Shown in pieces: positions 1 to 9,074 of a stretch of DNA of 64,000 nt. The DNA comes from an uncultured Ignavibacteriota bacterium (lineage in GTDB: Bacteria > Bacteroidota > Ignavibacteria > UBA10030 > UBA8401). Within the stretch, counting starts at the first letter, position 1; every line of letters begins with the position of its first letter. Below the pieces are notes generated by a model. That model ran no database searches and had not been told where the DNA came from. It saw only the letters and a program-made list of their open reading frames with translations. The position numbers were made by a program, and so were the translations under genes. Location of the stretch: NCBI GenBank assembly GCA_903861125.1, contig CAIOTF010000054.1, positions 62,001 to 126,000 on the forward strand, in the 5' to 3' direction.

Positions 1-240
1 GCCGTCGGGATAGATATCGGCGTCGGCATTCTTCACGATAAAGAAACCGGCAACAACTATCGTTAATGCAAAATGGATCATCGGGGGAAATATTGAAACG
101 TACCCCGCCAGCATCGATGCGCCGGCACACAGCGCGCAGGTAATAAGTCTCGCTTCCAGTTTCCGGAATTTGAGAGCGGCATAATAGAGAATTCCCTTCA
201 GCACCAGATCGATCAGCGGTATGAAGAGTTCGATCTTCAT
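1..240 (-). CDS. Truncated membrane protein (N-terminal part)
   Basis: This reading frame starts at an ATG at 240 and runs off the left edge after 80 codons, so only the N-terminus is visible. It is rich in hydrophobic residues and shows about two to three likely membrane segments (around residues 6-22, 35-50 and 54-68). Its ATG overlaps the stop codon of the upstream QueF-like gene as ATGA, which suggests translational coupling and perhaps a shared role. I do not recognise the family. A transporter or small integral membrane protein is possible. Confidence 0.6.
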   Translation of the reverse strand, partial: MKIELFIPLIDLVLKGILYYAALKFRKLEARLITCALCAGASMLAGYVSIFPPMIHFALTIVVAGFFIVKNADADIYPDG

Positions 241-650
241 TTTTTCCGGTGATATTCCGTTTCAACCGTTATTGCGATCCCGCCGCGGACAGCATATGCA
301 GCCGTCACTTTACAGCGGCGCGGCTTCAGCACCGCGACAAGATCATCAAGAATAACATTTACAACATGTTCGTAGAACGTCTCTTCGTTACGGAATGCTT
401 GGAGATATAATTTCAGTGATTTCGATTCGATAATGAAGGTATCAGGGACATATTCGATCTGTAGTGTAGCAAAATCGGGCTGACGGTTCACAGGACCAAG
501 CGTTGTGAATTCGTCTGTTGTGAGCGTAATAGTATAATTCCGCCCGGCATGATGATTCGGAAATATCTCCAGATTCTTCTGAGGTTCAGAATCCCTGCCA
601 AGAAGCGACAGAGATTGCAGATCTTTTTTTGATGTTCGTTTTTTTATCAT
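237..650 (-). CDS. QueF-like T-fold protein lacking the catalytic Cys and His
   Basis: The 137-residue protein resembles NADPH-dependent preQ0 reductase (QueF), which reduces the nitrile of 7-cyano-7-deazaguanine in queuosine synthesis. Conserved blocks are QPDFATL (57-63), ESKSLKLYL (75-83), FRN (86-88) and RGGI. Compared with my memory of B. subtilis QueF (C55, D62, H96, E97), Asp59 and Glu94 are kept, but the Cys position is Gly52 (codon GGT) and the His position is Tyr93 (TAC). It also lacks the C-terminal tail of the roughly 165-residue B. subtilis enzyme. The start at 650 is chosen because the family begins near it; upstream in-frame codons reach into the preceding gene. It is probably not a normal preQ0 reductase; the actual reaction is unknown. 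It is coupled by ATGA to a membrane protein gene. Confidence 0.8.
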   Translation of the reverse strand: MIKKRTSKKDLQSLSLLGRDSEPQKNLEIFPNHHAGRNYTITLTTDEFTTLGPVNRQPDFATLQIEYVPDTFIIESKSLKLYLQAFRNEETFYEHVVNVILDDLVAVLKPRRCKVTAAYAVRGGIAITVETEYHRKK

Positions 651-678
651 CGAAACAGTACCCCCGGTAGTACAATGA

Positions 679-1572
679 TTAATGGATATTCTGCAATTTG
701 CTCGAAATAAGATAGTCGCGGAATTGACGTCGAACGGCAAGAACATCATTATGCGTCAATTCGGTATGGATGAAGATCAGACGGTTGTTTTTCAGGTCGT
801 TTAACGACAGATCTTTTTCTTCTTTGGCACAAAACGTTTTTCCCCATCCTTTCAGATCTGCCATCAGGCTTTCGGATTCATTCTTTGTTCCGCCGCTGTC
901 GGTGTAAATATTTACGAATCGGCCTTTATAGTTATCAATCCAATATGCAAATTTTTCCGTTTGTCCGTATAGCGCGTCAAACAGAATCACATCGGAAATA
1001 TTTTTTGTGACACCCCCGCGCATAAGAGCATACGATATCACACGGTACGCGCCACTGTGTCCGGCCAGAATAATCTTTCCCATATTCGTCGATCTGATTC
1101 TCTTCTTTTTTTTCAAAAACATCAAGACATCATTCACAAGATTTTTTAATCCACCGGTCTCTTCCACGCGTCCGCCGAATGAATCGGGGGAATCTTTCGG
1201 CCCTTCAGGAAAAACAAAGAGTGCGTTCTTTTTTGATTCGGCAAACTGTTCGATCAATTTGAATTGTGCACAGGCGCTGTCGAGATTATTGTACCATCCG
1301 TGGAAATAGACAACAATGTCAATATTTGCGGTTGGCTTGAATCCTTTTGGAATAAAAATAGCAACACTACTATCGGTGTAATGCTCTCGTGCGGAGAATG
1401 TCTGATTATTATAGAGCCTGCCTTGTGCGCGATCCGGATGCGGAAACGGAGAAGACGATAATTGCGGAACAAACATTTCCCCAAGATGTGAATACCGTTC
1501 GGTAAGCGGCTGGGCTGAAATGATGCGGTTGATCATAACACAAGCTGCGATAAGAATGAATGTTTTCTTCAT
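679..1572 (-). CDS. Secreted alpha/beta hydrolase (esterase-like)
   Basis: A 297-residue protein with an N-terminal signal peptide (MKKTFILIAAC... ending near ISAQ) and an alpha/beta hydrolase core. The nucleophile elbow GHSG sits in the string ILAGHSGAYR, an acidic residue follows in LFDALYG, and a late His is found in ELTHNDVL, giving a plausible Ser-Asp-His triad. The early YFHGWYNN string would form the oxyanion-hole region. A Shine-Dalgarno-like AAGGA lies just before the ATG at 1572. It is transcribed divergently from the small exported protein at 1681. The substrate cannot be read from the sequence; esterase or peptidase-like activity outside the cytoplasm is an inference. Confidence 0.7.
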   Translation of the reverse strand: MKKTFILIAACVMINRIISAQPLTERYSHLGEMFVPQLSSSPFPHPDRAQGRLYNNQTFSAREHYTDSSVAIFIPKGFKPTANIDIVVYFHGWYNNLDSACAQFKLIEQFAESKKNALFVFPEGPKDSPDSFGGRVEETGGLKNLVNDVLMFLKKKKRIRSTNMGKIILAGHSGAYRVISYALMRGGVTKNISDVILFDALYGQTEKFAYWIDNYKGRFVNIYTDSGGTKNESESLMADLKGWGKTFCAKEEKDLSLNDLKNNRLIFIHTELTHNDVLAVRRQFRDYLISSKLQNIH

Positions 1573-1680
1573 ATATGTCCTTATGTGAGAATCGAAATAA
1601 AATACAAAATCTTTTATTGTCTTTTCATCCTTATATCAATATGTTTCAGCAATTCTCACTGCTCTCCTATAAGGAAATGT

Positions 1681-2190
1681 ATGAAAATCCTCTCTCTATG
1701 TATATCTTTTTTCATTATCGCAATGTTATCACCTTTGCAAGCGCAGAAAAAGAGTGTTGCAACATCCGACCTGCAGCGTATCAGCAATGATGCATCGTAC
1801 GAATTCTCAAACATAAAAATGTATAAAGATGAAGGATCGTGGCGAGGCAGAACGGTTGCATTCAGCGGTATCATCCAAAAAACTCCGGTCATCGCAAAGA
1901 CCAAAGGGGAATATCTGCAAATTGCCGGACAAACAGCAAATGGAGCTGTTAATATGGTGGTCTTTTTGGATTCACCGATCCCAACCATCGACAATTATGG
2001 AAATCAGGTGCCGACAATCACTGCCGGAATGGAGGTGAGAGTATTTGTTCAGATCAATGGTCTCATGAATTTTACATCTGAATCGGGTTATCTGCTGAAT
2101 CTTCCGACGGGTGACGGATTGATGATCTTTTCCAAAGATGATTATTCTATGACCAATCCGATTTGGGCGAGTAAATTTCTAATGCGTTAG
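1681..2190 (+). CDS. Small exported protein of unknown function, possible OB-like fold
   Basis: The 169-residue product has a clear signal peptide (MKILSLCISFF...PLQAQ), then a domain with alternating beta-rich stretches. I chose the ATG at 1681 because it is preceded by an AAGGAAA ribosome site and gives a normal signal sequence; the open frame continues upstream to 1585. Strings such as WRGRTVAFSGIIQKTP and EYLQIAGQTANGAVNMVV look like the small beta-barrel of exported OB-fold proteins, but this is weak. No catalytic motif is visible. It is divergent from the hydrolase gene at 679-1572 and may share its control region. Confidence 0.6.
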   Translation: MKILSLCISFFIIAMLSPLQAQKKSVATSDLQRISNDASYEFSNIKMYKDEGSWRGRTVAFSGIIQKTPVIAKTKGEYLQIAGQTANGAVNMVVFLDSPIPTIDNYGNQVPTITAGMEVRVFVQINGLMNFTSESGYLLNLPTGDGLMIFSKDDYSMTNPIWASKFLMR

Positions 2191-2206
2191 ACTGAATTGG
2201 ATAACG

Positions 2207-3319
2207 CTATTTCATTTTTCTTGTCACCTGTTCGATCACTTCCATCGTCTTCTCAGCACCGATCTGCCAGTCAAATTCTTTGGAACGTTTTAACGCGTTA
2301 GACGTGAGTCGTTCGCGCAAATTTGTGTCGCGTAGCGATAATATGATCTTTTCAGCCAGCTGCTCACGGTCGCCGTATTCGTACAGCAACCCCGTCTCTC
2401 CGTCGATCACCGCGTCGCGCAATCCCTGTACATTGCTGGATACGGTCGTCGTTCCGCAGGCATTTGCTTCGATCGCGGTCAGTCCCCATCCTTCTTTTGC
2501 CGATGTGTTCACGGCTACGTGCATTCTGTTGAGCCATTGTACTTTCTCGGCTTCGCTGACAAATCCGGTAAACGTTACGCTCTCTTTCAATCCCAGTGTA
2601 TTCGTCAGTTCCATCAATCGCGGCTTATCATCGCCGTCGCCAACTATAACCAGTTTGGAATCCGGTACGATCTTTTTGACGATAACAAATGCTTCCAGAA
2701 GATGATCGAATGATTTGTATTTTTTCAGCCGGCCGAGTGCGCCGATAAGCGGCACCGAAGATTTTTCTATTCCGGTCTGACGGAACAGACTGTGGTTCAT
2801 TCCGTACGGAACGTAATGAACCCTCTCCGGCGAGAATCCGTTTGCATTCACTTCCGTTACGGTGCTCGGAGAATGGATCATAAAATGGATCTTCCGGTAT
2901 AATGGAAGCGATGCACGTTCAGCAAGATACACGTACGATGCAAGCGGAAAGACCGCTTCTTTGAAGACGCTTGTTCCGAGAAGATGATGGAGTTCTCCAA
3001 GAACAGGTTCGGCAACATAAGCGGGAGTGCAGAACGGGATCTTGTTCACATCATCAACAATCAGATCGAATTTCTGATTCTTGAATGTTGAAAAATATTT
3101 CTGCATCACAACATAGTTGAAAAGAAAACGTCCGCCCTGACGGATGATCTTAATTCCGTTTGATTCGTCGGTTGGTTTTGCGCCGTCGTACGATGAACAG
3201 AAGAGCGTAACATCGTGTCCCATGTTCGCGATGCGCGAGTATGTTTCGTGCAGATGAACTTCGGCGCCGCCGGCAAGCGGATGAGATAGATCCTGCCAAT
3301 TGAAGATGAGGATTTTCAT
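2207..3319 (-). CDS. GT4-family glycosyltransferase
   Basis: This 370-residue protein transfers a sugar from an activated donor, probably at the cytoplasmic face of the membrane during glycan assembly. The N-terminal Rossmann half contains the AGGAEVH motif typical of GT4 enzymes. The C-terminal half holds ALGRLKKYK, VIVGDGDDKP and the E-x7-E signature EGWGLTAIEANACGT with the following VSSNVQGLRDAV, which bind the nucleotide sugar. The ATG at 3319 is preferred over a GTG two codons upstream. It lies 72 bases after a methyltransferase gene and near a DUF2723 mannosyltransferase-like gene, so a role in surface glycan or protein glycosylation is plausible. The acceptor and donor are unknown. 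Confidence 0.85.
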   Translation of the reverse strand: MKILIFNWQDLSHPLAGGAEVHLHETYSRIANMGHDVTLFCSSYDGAKPTDESNGIKIIRQGGRFLFNYVVMQKYFSTFKNQKFDLIVDDVNKIPFCTPAYVAEPVLGELHHLLGTSVFKEAVFPLASYVYLAERASLPLYRKIHFMIHSPSTVTEVNANGFSPERVHYVPYGMNHSLFRQTGIEKSSVPLIGALGRLKKYKSFDHLLEAFVIVKKIVPDSKLVIVGDGDDKPRLMELTNTLGLKESVTFTGFVSEAEKVQWLNRMHVAVNTSAKEGWGLTAIEANACGTTTVSSNVQGLRDAVIDGETGLLYEYGDREQLAEKIILSLRDTNLRERLTSNALKRSKEFDWQIGAEKTMEVIEQVTRKMK

Positions 3320-3391
3320 ATACACAATAGATAATGCTTAACCGATTGCAGATAATGAACGATTGTCCATTATCTGCGGTCAATCATTTTG

Positions 3392-4162
3392 TTATTTCTT
3401 TTTTCCGATCACGCCCATCGACAGCGCAGTGTAGGTTGTCAATGTGCTGTCCTTTACGGCATCGCGGAACGCCTTGCGAATATTGTACAGCACAGGGATT
3501 TTCGGATTGAGAGGAAGTTTAATCTTCACCGCCCGCAGTGCTTCGCGGGTCATGCGATAAAATAAGCTTGGATACATCCATTCACCGTAGGTATGCACGG
3601 TCTGCAGTCCCAGTTTTTCCATCTCTTTTTTCAATTCGGGCACGGAGAACGACCGCTCCCAGCCGGCAAACCATTGATCGATCGCGATCAGAAATGTTTT
3701 GATGAGTGTATATATGTGGTACCGCTGCGGAACGTCTACGCAGAGCAGTCCGCCGGTTTTCAATACACGGATGTTCTCTTTCAGCAATGCCTCCGCTTTT
3801 TCATGGCGGAAATGCTCCAGCAATCCCTGATGAAAGATGATGTCGAATGTTCCGTCCTTAAACGGCAGGCGGAACGTGTCGCCGCCGATGATCCGGACAT
3901 CCATCTTCTCTTCTTCGGCGATCCGTTTCATGATCTTCAAAGAGTTCATTGAATAATCGAGCTGATACACCTCGGCGCCTCGTTCAACCAGCGGAAAACT
4001 ATCGCGTCCTGTTCCGGCGCCGATCTCCAGTATCTTTTTTCCTTTCACGTCGGTCACTTTAACCAGATTGCGCACAACGCGGTCGGAGTTGGAGTAGACC
4101 TCTTTAAATTCTTTTTTTTCTTCCCAAAAATTATCCCAGTGTTCTAAACGAGATTCTTTCAT
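3392..4162 (-). CDS. SAM-dependent class I methyltransferase
   Basis: A 256-residue methyltransferase. Motif I is ILEIGAGTGRDSFPL near residue 45, followed by an acidic residue in YQLDYS that would contact the SAM ribose, and motif IV is DIIFHQGLLEHF. The C-terminal half is longer and more hydrophobic than a minimal enzyme and may form the acceptor site. The gene sits between a GT4 glycosyltransferase and a DUF2723 membrane enzyme on the same strand, so methylation of a sugar or lipid-linked glycan is a reasonable guess. The substrate is not shown by the sequence. Confidence 0.8.
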   Translation of the reverse strand: MKESRLEHWDNFWEEKKEFKEVYSNSDRVVRNLVKVTDVKGKKILEIGAGTGRDSFPLVERGAEVYQLDYSMNSLKIMKRIAEEEKMDVRIIGGDTFRLPFKDGTFDIIFHQGLLEHFRHEKAEALLKENIRVLKTGGLLCVDVPQRYHIYTLIKTFLIAIDQWFAGWERSFSVPELKKEMEKLGLQTVHTYGEWMYPSLFYRMTREALRAVKIKLPLNPKIPVLYNIRKAFRDAVKDSTLTTYTALSMGVIGKKK

Positions 4163-4213
4163 AACGGCAAACGATTAGATGATAAATTACAAATAGTGAA
4201 ACGTGCGTACAGT

Positions 4214-4248
4214 AAAAAAAGGATGAAGATCGCTCTTCACCCTTTTTT
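4214..4248 (-). terminator. Rho-independent terminator after the DUF2723 gene
   Basis: Read on the minus strand, a hairpin with arms GGTGAAGA and TCTTCATCC around a four-base loop is followed by a run of seven T. It begins about 35 bases after the stop of the DUF2723 gene at 4282 and before the methyltransferase start at 4162. It should end transcription from the upstream gene, so the methyltransferase probably has its own promoter. Confidence 0.75.
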
Positions 4249-4281
4249 CATTATTTTTTTGACGATGCGTATTCTACCACG

Positions 4282-7050
4282 CTATTTCTTCGCCACAGAA
4301 TCTTTACTTGCGCTTCCCTTCAATGCCATCTGTGCCTGTATCTGGCCTTTTTGACCTGCCACCCATTCCGGTAGTCCTTGCACGCCGGTATATGTTGCAC
4401 TGATCTTATCAAGAATGTTAAGAGCTTTATCATATTCCTGACGGGTCTGATATAAGGTGAACAGCATGTAATACGGATGATATTGATTTGTGAACGGCTC
4501 ACTGATCGGCTTCGATACAACATCAAGCAATTTGGCTTCGAGATTTTTCGTCATCTCTGCATACCGTTCCTTCGCACCGGCGAATTGGTAAAAATTCGTA
4601 ATATCAAATTCTACACGATAATCCATCGGAAGTACGGTTGAAGGAAGCTTTACATTCATCGAGTCTAGCGTTTCAACAGCTTTTGCATTATCATGCGCGG
4701 TGTTGATATAGTACAGCGCAAGACGCATGAACGCATTGCGGTAGTTCATTGCAAGGCGAACCACGTTCTCGTCGTAATGTACAGCCGTATTGCGCAGACC
4801 GCGGTACCGATACCCACGCTGGAAATTGAGATTTGGTACGGCGGGTTCGTTCAGCAGGTTCGCTGACAGGATCTTCGGATCAATTACCCCTTCATCGCTT
4901 GGAGTGGTATACGGGATCAGTTTCATTGCTAAACCGTCCATACGGAAATAACGGTCGAGTCCGATCTTCGAATCCGGCGTCGATGTAACGGCCATATAGA
5001 TCGGACGCACCCAGTTATTCGTGCGGATGATGTCGTATGCCATAATATCCTGCGCGCGGATCGCTTTGATCACTTGTCCGCCGGCCTGCGGGAACGAGAT
5101 CGTGTTCGGTAGAACAAACCGTATCTCTCCTGCCTTAACCGTTGTATCATTTTTTACGGTCGGCTGCTTCGGACGGTCCGAGAACTGCAGATATTCACGC
5201 ATCACGTCTGCGGGAACGGGGATCGTCATTTCGCGCGGCTCCCATTGCATCGGACCAATCTGTTCGATCTCCTGATCGCTCAGGCTGATCGGCACTTTTT
5301 TTGCACCGAACGGTTCGCCATGTTTCAACTGAGCGATATACCACGAAGTGTTCACCAAACTCAGGTTCACTATGCGGACATCACGGCGGACACCTTCTAC
5401 ATCCTGCAAGTACCAAAGCGGGAATGTATCATTATCGCCATTGGTAAACAGAATCGCATCGGGTTCGCACGACTGCAGAAGATTGTATGAATAATCCCAC
5501 GCTACATAATCTCCGGAACGGTCGGCGGATTTGAAATTTGTCCGGGCCATATTAACGGGAACAAACGCCAGGCAGAAAATAAGCGCTCCGTAGGTCAGAT
5601 ATTTTTGCAGTTGTTCATTCTTCACCGCGTCGCGGATGGAATCGATGATACCGATGGTGCCGATACCGATCCACAAAGAAAAGACAAAGAATGCGCCGAC
5701 AAAGAAATAATCACGTTCGCGCGGCTGTGGATTCTGCATATTGAAATACAGAGCCATGATCAGTCCCATCAACAGAAAGAAGTTGAAGAAGACCCACCAC
5801 ATGACCTTGTCTTTTTTCCAGTGATAATAGAATCCGAACAGACCGATAATCAGCGGAATGCCCCACAGTTGTTTCCAGTTCACGCCGGCCCCTTGGAAAT
5901 CCCCTTCGCTTCCGGCATACTGCCACAAGAAATATCGCATGAACATTTCGTCCAATTGATAACGCACCAGATAATCCCAATCGCTCTTGTAGTTTGTATA
6001 GATTCCCTGATGCTGCGGTTCCTGACTCCAGCGGCGTTTCATGAAAGGAGCGTCACCGTACTGTTCACGATTTAAATACGAAACCAGTTTTTTCAGTGTG
6101 CTGGGATCGTTCTCGTTCATTGGTGTATTAGCATTTGCACGAATGATCACCTGCGTATATGTTGAATATCCGAGGATGATCAGTAAAAATGATAACGACG
6201 CAATATTCAGCATCTCGCGTTTATGCCGTATGGAATACCATACACCATAAATCGCGGCAATGATCGCAGCGATAGGAACCATGGTCCATAACGTGCTTTT
6301 CGATTCCTGTCCTCCTCCGATTGCATATTCGCCGTCAAGCATGTTCGGCAAAATTTTGACGATACCGGGATAGACGATCGCAAAAATACCAATGGCTATG
6401 AGACCAAAAATGATGTAGTTGCGAATTGAGAATTCGTAGCGGCGAAAAAAGACGATAATAAGAAACGGAAAAATCACCATCAGCGCCAGCAAGTGAACGC
6501 CAAGCGACAGTCCGATCATATACGCAATAAGAAATATATATTTTTGATGACTGGGAGTATCGGCACGTTCATTCCACCGAAGAGCAAGCCAGATCAAAAG
6601 ACCGATGAAAAACATTGCCGCACCGTACACTTCCGCTTCGACAGCATTGAACCAGAAGGTCGGACTGAAGGTGAGAGAAAAAGCACCAATGGCGGATGCG
6701 CCGTACAGGGTAATTTTATTCCACCAGTCTTCCGTTCGCGGACGCCACATTGCAATAAGCTTTACGATGGACAGATAGAGAAACATCGATGTGAATGCAC
6801 TGCAGAGTGCAGAGACAAGGTGAACGCGCACCGCAGGATCGCTATAGGTCGGGATCATGCTGAACACCTTCCCGATCAACAAAAAGAGGGGTGAGCCGGG
6901 CGGATGGGGAACCTGCATAAGGTATGCGGCCGAAATGAACTCGCCCACGTCCCAAAATACGACCGTATCCGAAAGTGTTAAAATATAGGTAAGCAGCGAT
7001 CCGAGAAAAACGAATCCCGCAACGAATTTATTCAGTTTAGTGTGCTCCAT
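4282..7050 (-). CDS. DUF2723 membrane glycosyltransferase (TMEM260-like)
   Basis: A 922-residue integral membrane protein with a dozen or so hydrophobic helices in the first 520 residues and a soluble C-terminal part. The N-terminus (DTVVFWDVGEFISAAY, VPHPPGSPLF) carries the acidic and PHPPGxP signature of DUF2723 proteins, which resemble dolichol/polyprenol-phosphate-dependent O-mannosyltransferases; human TMEM260 belongs to this family. The last 200 residues look helical and repeat-like, perhaps TPR-type (LYQTRQEYDKALNILDK). A good AAGAGGATG ribosome site precedes the ATG at 7050. It is followed by a strong terminator. Transfer of a sugar to exported proteins is inferred from the family. 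Confidence 0.8.
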   Translation of the reverse strand: MEHTKLNKFVAGFVFLGSLLTYILTLSDTVVFWDVGEFISAAYLMQVPHPPGSPLFLLIGKVFSMIPTYSDPAVRVHLVSALCSAFTSMFLYLSIVKLIAMWRPRTEDWWNKITLYGASAIGAFSLTFSPTFWFNAVEAEVYGAAMFFIGLLIWLALRWNERADTPSHQKYIFLIAYMIGLSLGVHLLALMVIFPFLIIVFFRRYEFSIRNYIIFGLIAIGIFAIVYPGIVKILPNMLDGEYAIGGGQESKSTLWTMVPIAAIIAAIYGVWYSIRHKREMLNIASLSFLLIILGYSTYTQVIIRANANTPMNENDPSTLKKLVSYLNREQYGDAPFMKRRWSQEPQHQGIYTNYKSDWDYLVRYQLDEMFMRYFLWQYAGSEGDFQGAGVNWKQLWGIPLIIGLFGFYYHWKKDKVMWWVFFNFFLLMGLIMALYFNMQNPQPRERDYFFVGAFFVFSLWIGIGTIGIIDSIRDAVKNEQLQKYLTYGALIFCLAFVPVNMARTNFKSADRSGDYVAWDYSYNLLQSCEPDAILFTNGDNDTFPLWYLQDVEGVRRDVRIVNLSLVNTSWYIAQLKHGEPFGAKKVPISLSDQEIEQIGPMQWEPREMTIPVPADVMREYLQFSDRPKQPTVKNDTTVKAGEIRFVLPNTISFPQAGGQVIKAIRAQDIMAYDIIRTNNWVRPIYMAVTSTPDSKIGLDRYFRMDGLAMKLIPYTTPSDEGVIDPKILSANLLNEPAVPNLNFQRGYRYRGLRNTAVHYDENVVRLAMNYRNAFMRLALYYINTAHDNAKAVETLDSMNVKLPSTVLPMDYRVEFDITNFYQFAGAKERYAEMTKNLEAKLLDVVSKPISEPFTNQYHPYYMLFTLYQTRQEYDKALNILDKISATYTGVQGLPEWVAGQKGQIQAQMALKGSASKDSVAKK

Positions 7051-7126
7051 TACATCCTCTTAAGTGGGAAAACAAACAGCAATAGTGGATAAATATACTT
7101 TGAAAGTGCCTCTTTTCAAAAGAAAA

Positions 7127-8269
7127 TCACAATATCAATTTTGCCGCGACCTCGTCGCAGACGGCGTATCCACGGGAAGTGAGGGAAATAATATTGTTTT
7201 GACGTGTACAAATTCCTTCCTGTTCCATCTCAGAAAGCATCGCCCGCTTAATGGAAAAAACATTCTCTCCGTAGAGCAAATACAGTTTTTTCAGGTCGAT
7301 TCCGGTGCTTCGCAGACCTAAAAAAATCTCTTCTGTTAGGAATTTATTTTTATCGATAACTTCGCTCCCGGCAGCCGGAAATTCCCCTTTTTCGAGCGAT
7401 TCGCAATAACTTTGTATGCTCCGCACGTTCCACCACCGCTTACCGCTGGTTGATGAATCCTTACAGAATGAATGTGCCGATGGTCCAAAACCGATATAGT
7501 TGCTGTGATTCCAATAATTAAAATTATGCCGTGAAAGAAATCCCGGCTGCGCAAAGTTGGAGACTTCGTACTGCTTGTATCCGTTGGCTGTCATTGTTTC
7601 AATAGTGATTTCATACAGCTCTGCATCTTTTTCGTCGGTAAGGGGTGCAACGACTCTATCCTTAACCATTACCGCCAGCGGTGTCTGTTCTTCTACAATA
7701 AGGGCATACGCTGAGATATGTTTCGGCTTCAGCGCGACCGCGCGCCGAAGGTTCTCCTTCCATCGCTCCGGCGTTTGGCCAGGCAATGCAAAAATAAGAT
7801 CACAGCTGACATTGGTGAAGCCGGCTTTGTATGCACTTTCAATGGCGCGCTCCGCCTCTCCTGCGGAATGAATGCGGGTAAGAAATTTCAGGTCGTCATC
7901 GTGAAAGGACTGAATGCCGAAACTGATGCGGTTGAATCCGGCGGAACGGAATTCGCCAAGCTTGTTCAACTCCACGGTTCCGGGATTCGATTCGCAGGTG
8001 ATCTCAGCATCCGGTTCTATGCGGTAATTTTTTTGCAGCAAAGAAAATATTTTTTCGAATTGTTTTGCAGAAAGCAGCGACGGCGTACCGCCGCCGAAGA
8101 AGACCGATTCTATCGTTTCATTTCCCGGCAACGTGCGGGACCGGAGTATTATTTCCTTCTCCAGCGACGCGAGGAAACGGTCCATCGAACTCATATTCTC
8201 TATGGAATAAAAGTCGCAATAGATGCATTTGTGTTCACAGAAAGGAATATGCAGATAGATTGAAGCCAT
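7127..8269 (-). CDS. hemW: Radical SAM protein HemW (heme chaperone)
   Basis: A 380-residue radical SAM protein. The Cys cluster CEHKCIYC (C11, C15, C18) has the CxxxCxxC spacing and sits in the IYLHIPFC context of the HemN/HemW family. Further family motifs are FFGGGTPSLL and RISFGIQSF, and the C-terminal domain is present (EEIFLGLRSTGID). The short N-terminus, without the extra residues of true HemN, favours HemW, which delivers heme to respiratory proteins, over coproporphyrinogen dehydrogenase. This would fit a genome with the cytochromes seen at 36793-39407. It is last in a minus-strand run lepA-lepB-lepB-hemW. Confidence 0.85.
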   Translation of the reverse strand: MASIYLHIPFCEHKCIYCDFYSIENMSSMDRFLASLEKEIILRSRTLPGNETIESVFFGGGTPSLLSAKQFEKIFSLLQKNYRIEPDAEITCESNPGTVELNKLGEFRSAGFNRISFGIQSFHDDDLKFLTRIHSAGEAERAIESAYKAGFTNVSCDLIFALPGQTPERWKENLRRAVALKPKHISAYALIVEEQTPLAVMVKDRVVAPLTDEKDAELYEITIETMTANGYKQYEVSNFAQPGFLSRHNFNYWNHSNYIGFGPSAHSFCKDSSTSGKRWWNVRSIQSYCESLEKGEFPAAGSEVIDKNKFLTEEIFLGLRSTGIDLKKLYLLYGENVFSIKRAMLSEMEQEGICTRQNNIISLTSRGYAVCDEVAAKLIL

Positions 8270-8321
8270 AGTTTACGTTGTTACCATCGAAATATAAAAA
8301 GTCTAAGCATTAAACGATTTT

Positions 8322-9062
8322 TTACCGGATAATATTTCCAATGCGGCCCCATTGAATTCCGTCGCTGTTCTTTGACCAATAAATCAGCATTGCTTTGCCG
8401 ACGATATTCTCTTCGGGGATGAATCCCCACGCGCGGCTGTCCGAACTGTTGTTGATGTTGTCGCCGAGAGCAAAATAATAATTATTTTTTACGGCATACG
8501 ACGAGGTCTCTTGTTGATCGATAAATATTTTTCCGTCACGAAGCTCTATACTGCCGCCTTCCCTTTGAATGAACACCTTCCACTTCAAAAAGTTTTTCGC
8601 GTTCAGACCGATCGGCATTCCTTGGTGCGGTACAACAACGGATGGAAAATCCGTTTTTGCATGATCGAAATAATTCATCCTCATTCCGTTCACGCGGACG
8701 CTGCCGTTCACGATATCGATCGTATCGCCGGGCAAACCAAGACAGCGCTTAACAAGAAAAAGATTTCGGACCGGAAAAACTTCGTTCGGTTCGCCGGGAA
8801 AATCAAAGACGATCACATCGCCGCGCTGAACCTCTTTTAATTTCGGGAACTGAAACTGCGGAAGAGAAATATAGAAAAACTTTTGGGGAGTGCGGGCGCC
8901 ATAGATAAACTTGTTCACCAGCAGGTAATCACCAATGCGGAGCGTGGTGTTCATTGATTCCGACGGAATCTTGTAGGCGTCAATAATACATGACTTTAGA
9001 CCGGCGGCGAAAAACAAAGTGAAACAAAATATGAAAAGAACATCCTTGACCTTACGCCACAT
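8322..9062 (-). CDS. lepB: Signal peptidase I (shorter paralogue)
   Basis: A 246-residue membrane protease that cleaves signal peptides on the outer face of the inner membrane. One N-terminal membrane segment (VLFIFCFTLFFAAGL) is followed by the catalytic Ser in IPSESM, the Lys in FLVKRCLGLPGD and the conserved box GDNINNSSDSRAWG. It lies 12 bases downstream of a second, longer signal peptidase gene, so the two are almost certainly co-transcribed. They differ strongly in the central beta-domain, which suggests different substrate preferences. Confidence 0.9.
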   Translation of the reverse strand: MWRKVKDVLFIFCFTLFFAAGLKSCIIDAYKIPSESMNTTLRIGDYLLVNKFIYGARTPQKFFYISLPQFQFPKLKEVQRGDVIVFDFPGEPNEVFPVRNLFLVKRCLGLPGDTIDIVNGSVRVNGMRMNYFDHAKTDFPSVVVPHQGMPIGLNAKNFLKWKVFIQREGGSIELRDGKIFIDQQETSSYAVKNNYYFALGDNINNSSDSRAWGFIPEENIVGKAMLIYWSKNSDGIQWGRIGNIIR

Positions 9063-9074
9063 TGTTCTTCCGCC

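Noticed and set aside
5605-6075. A 156-codon plus-strand frame opposite the DUF2723 gene
   Set aside because: Antisense to a conserved membrane protein and without recognisable motifs or start signals.
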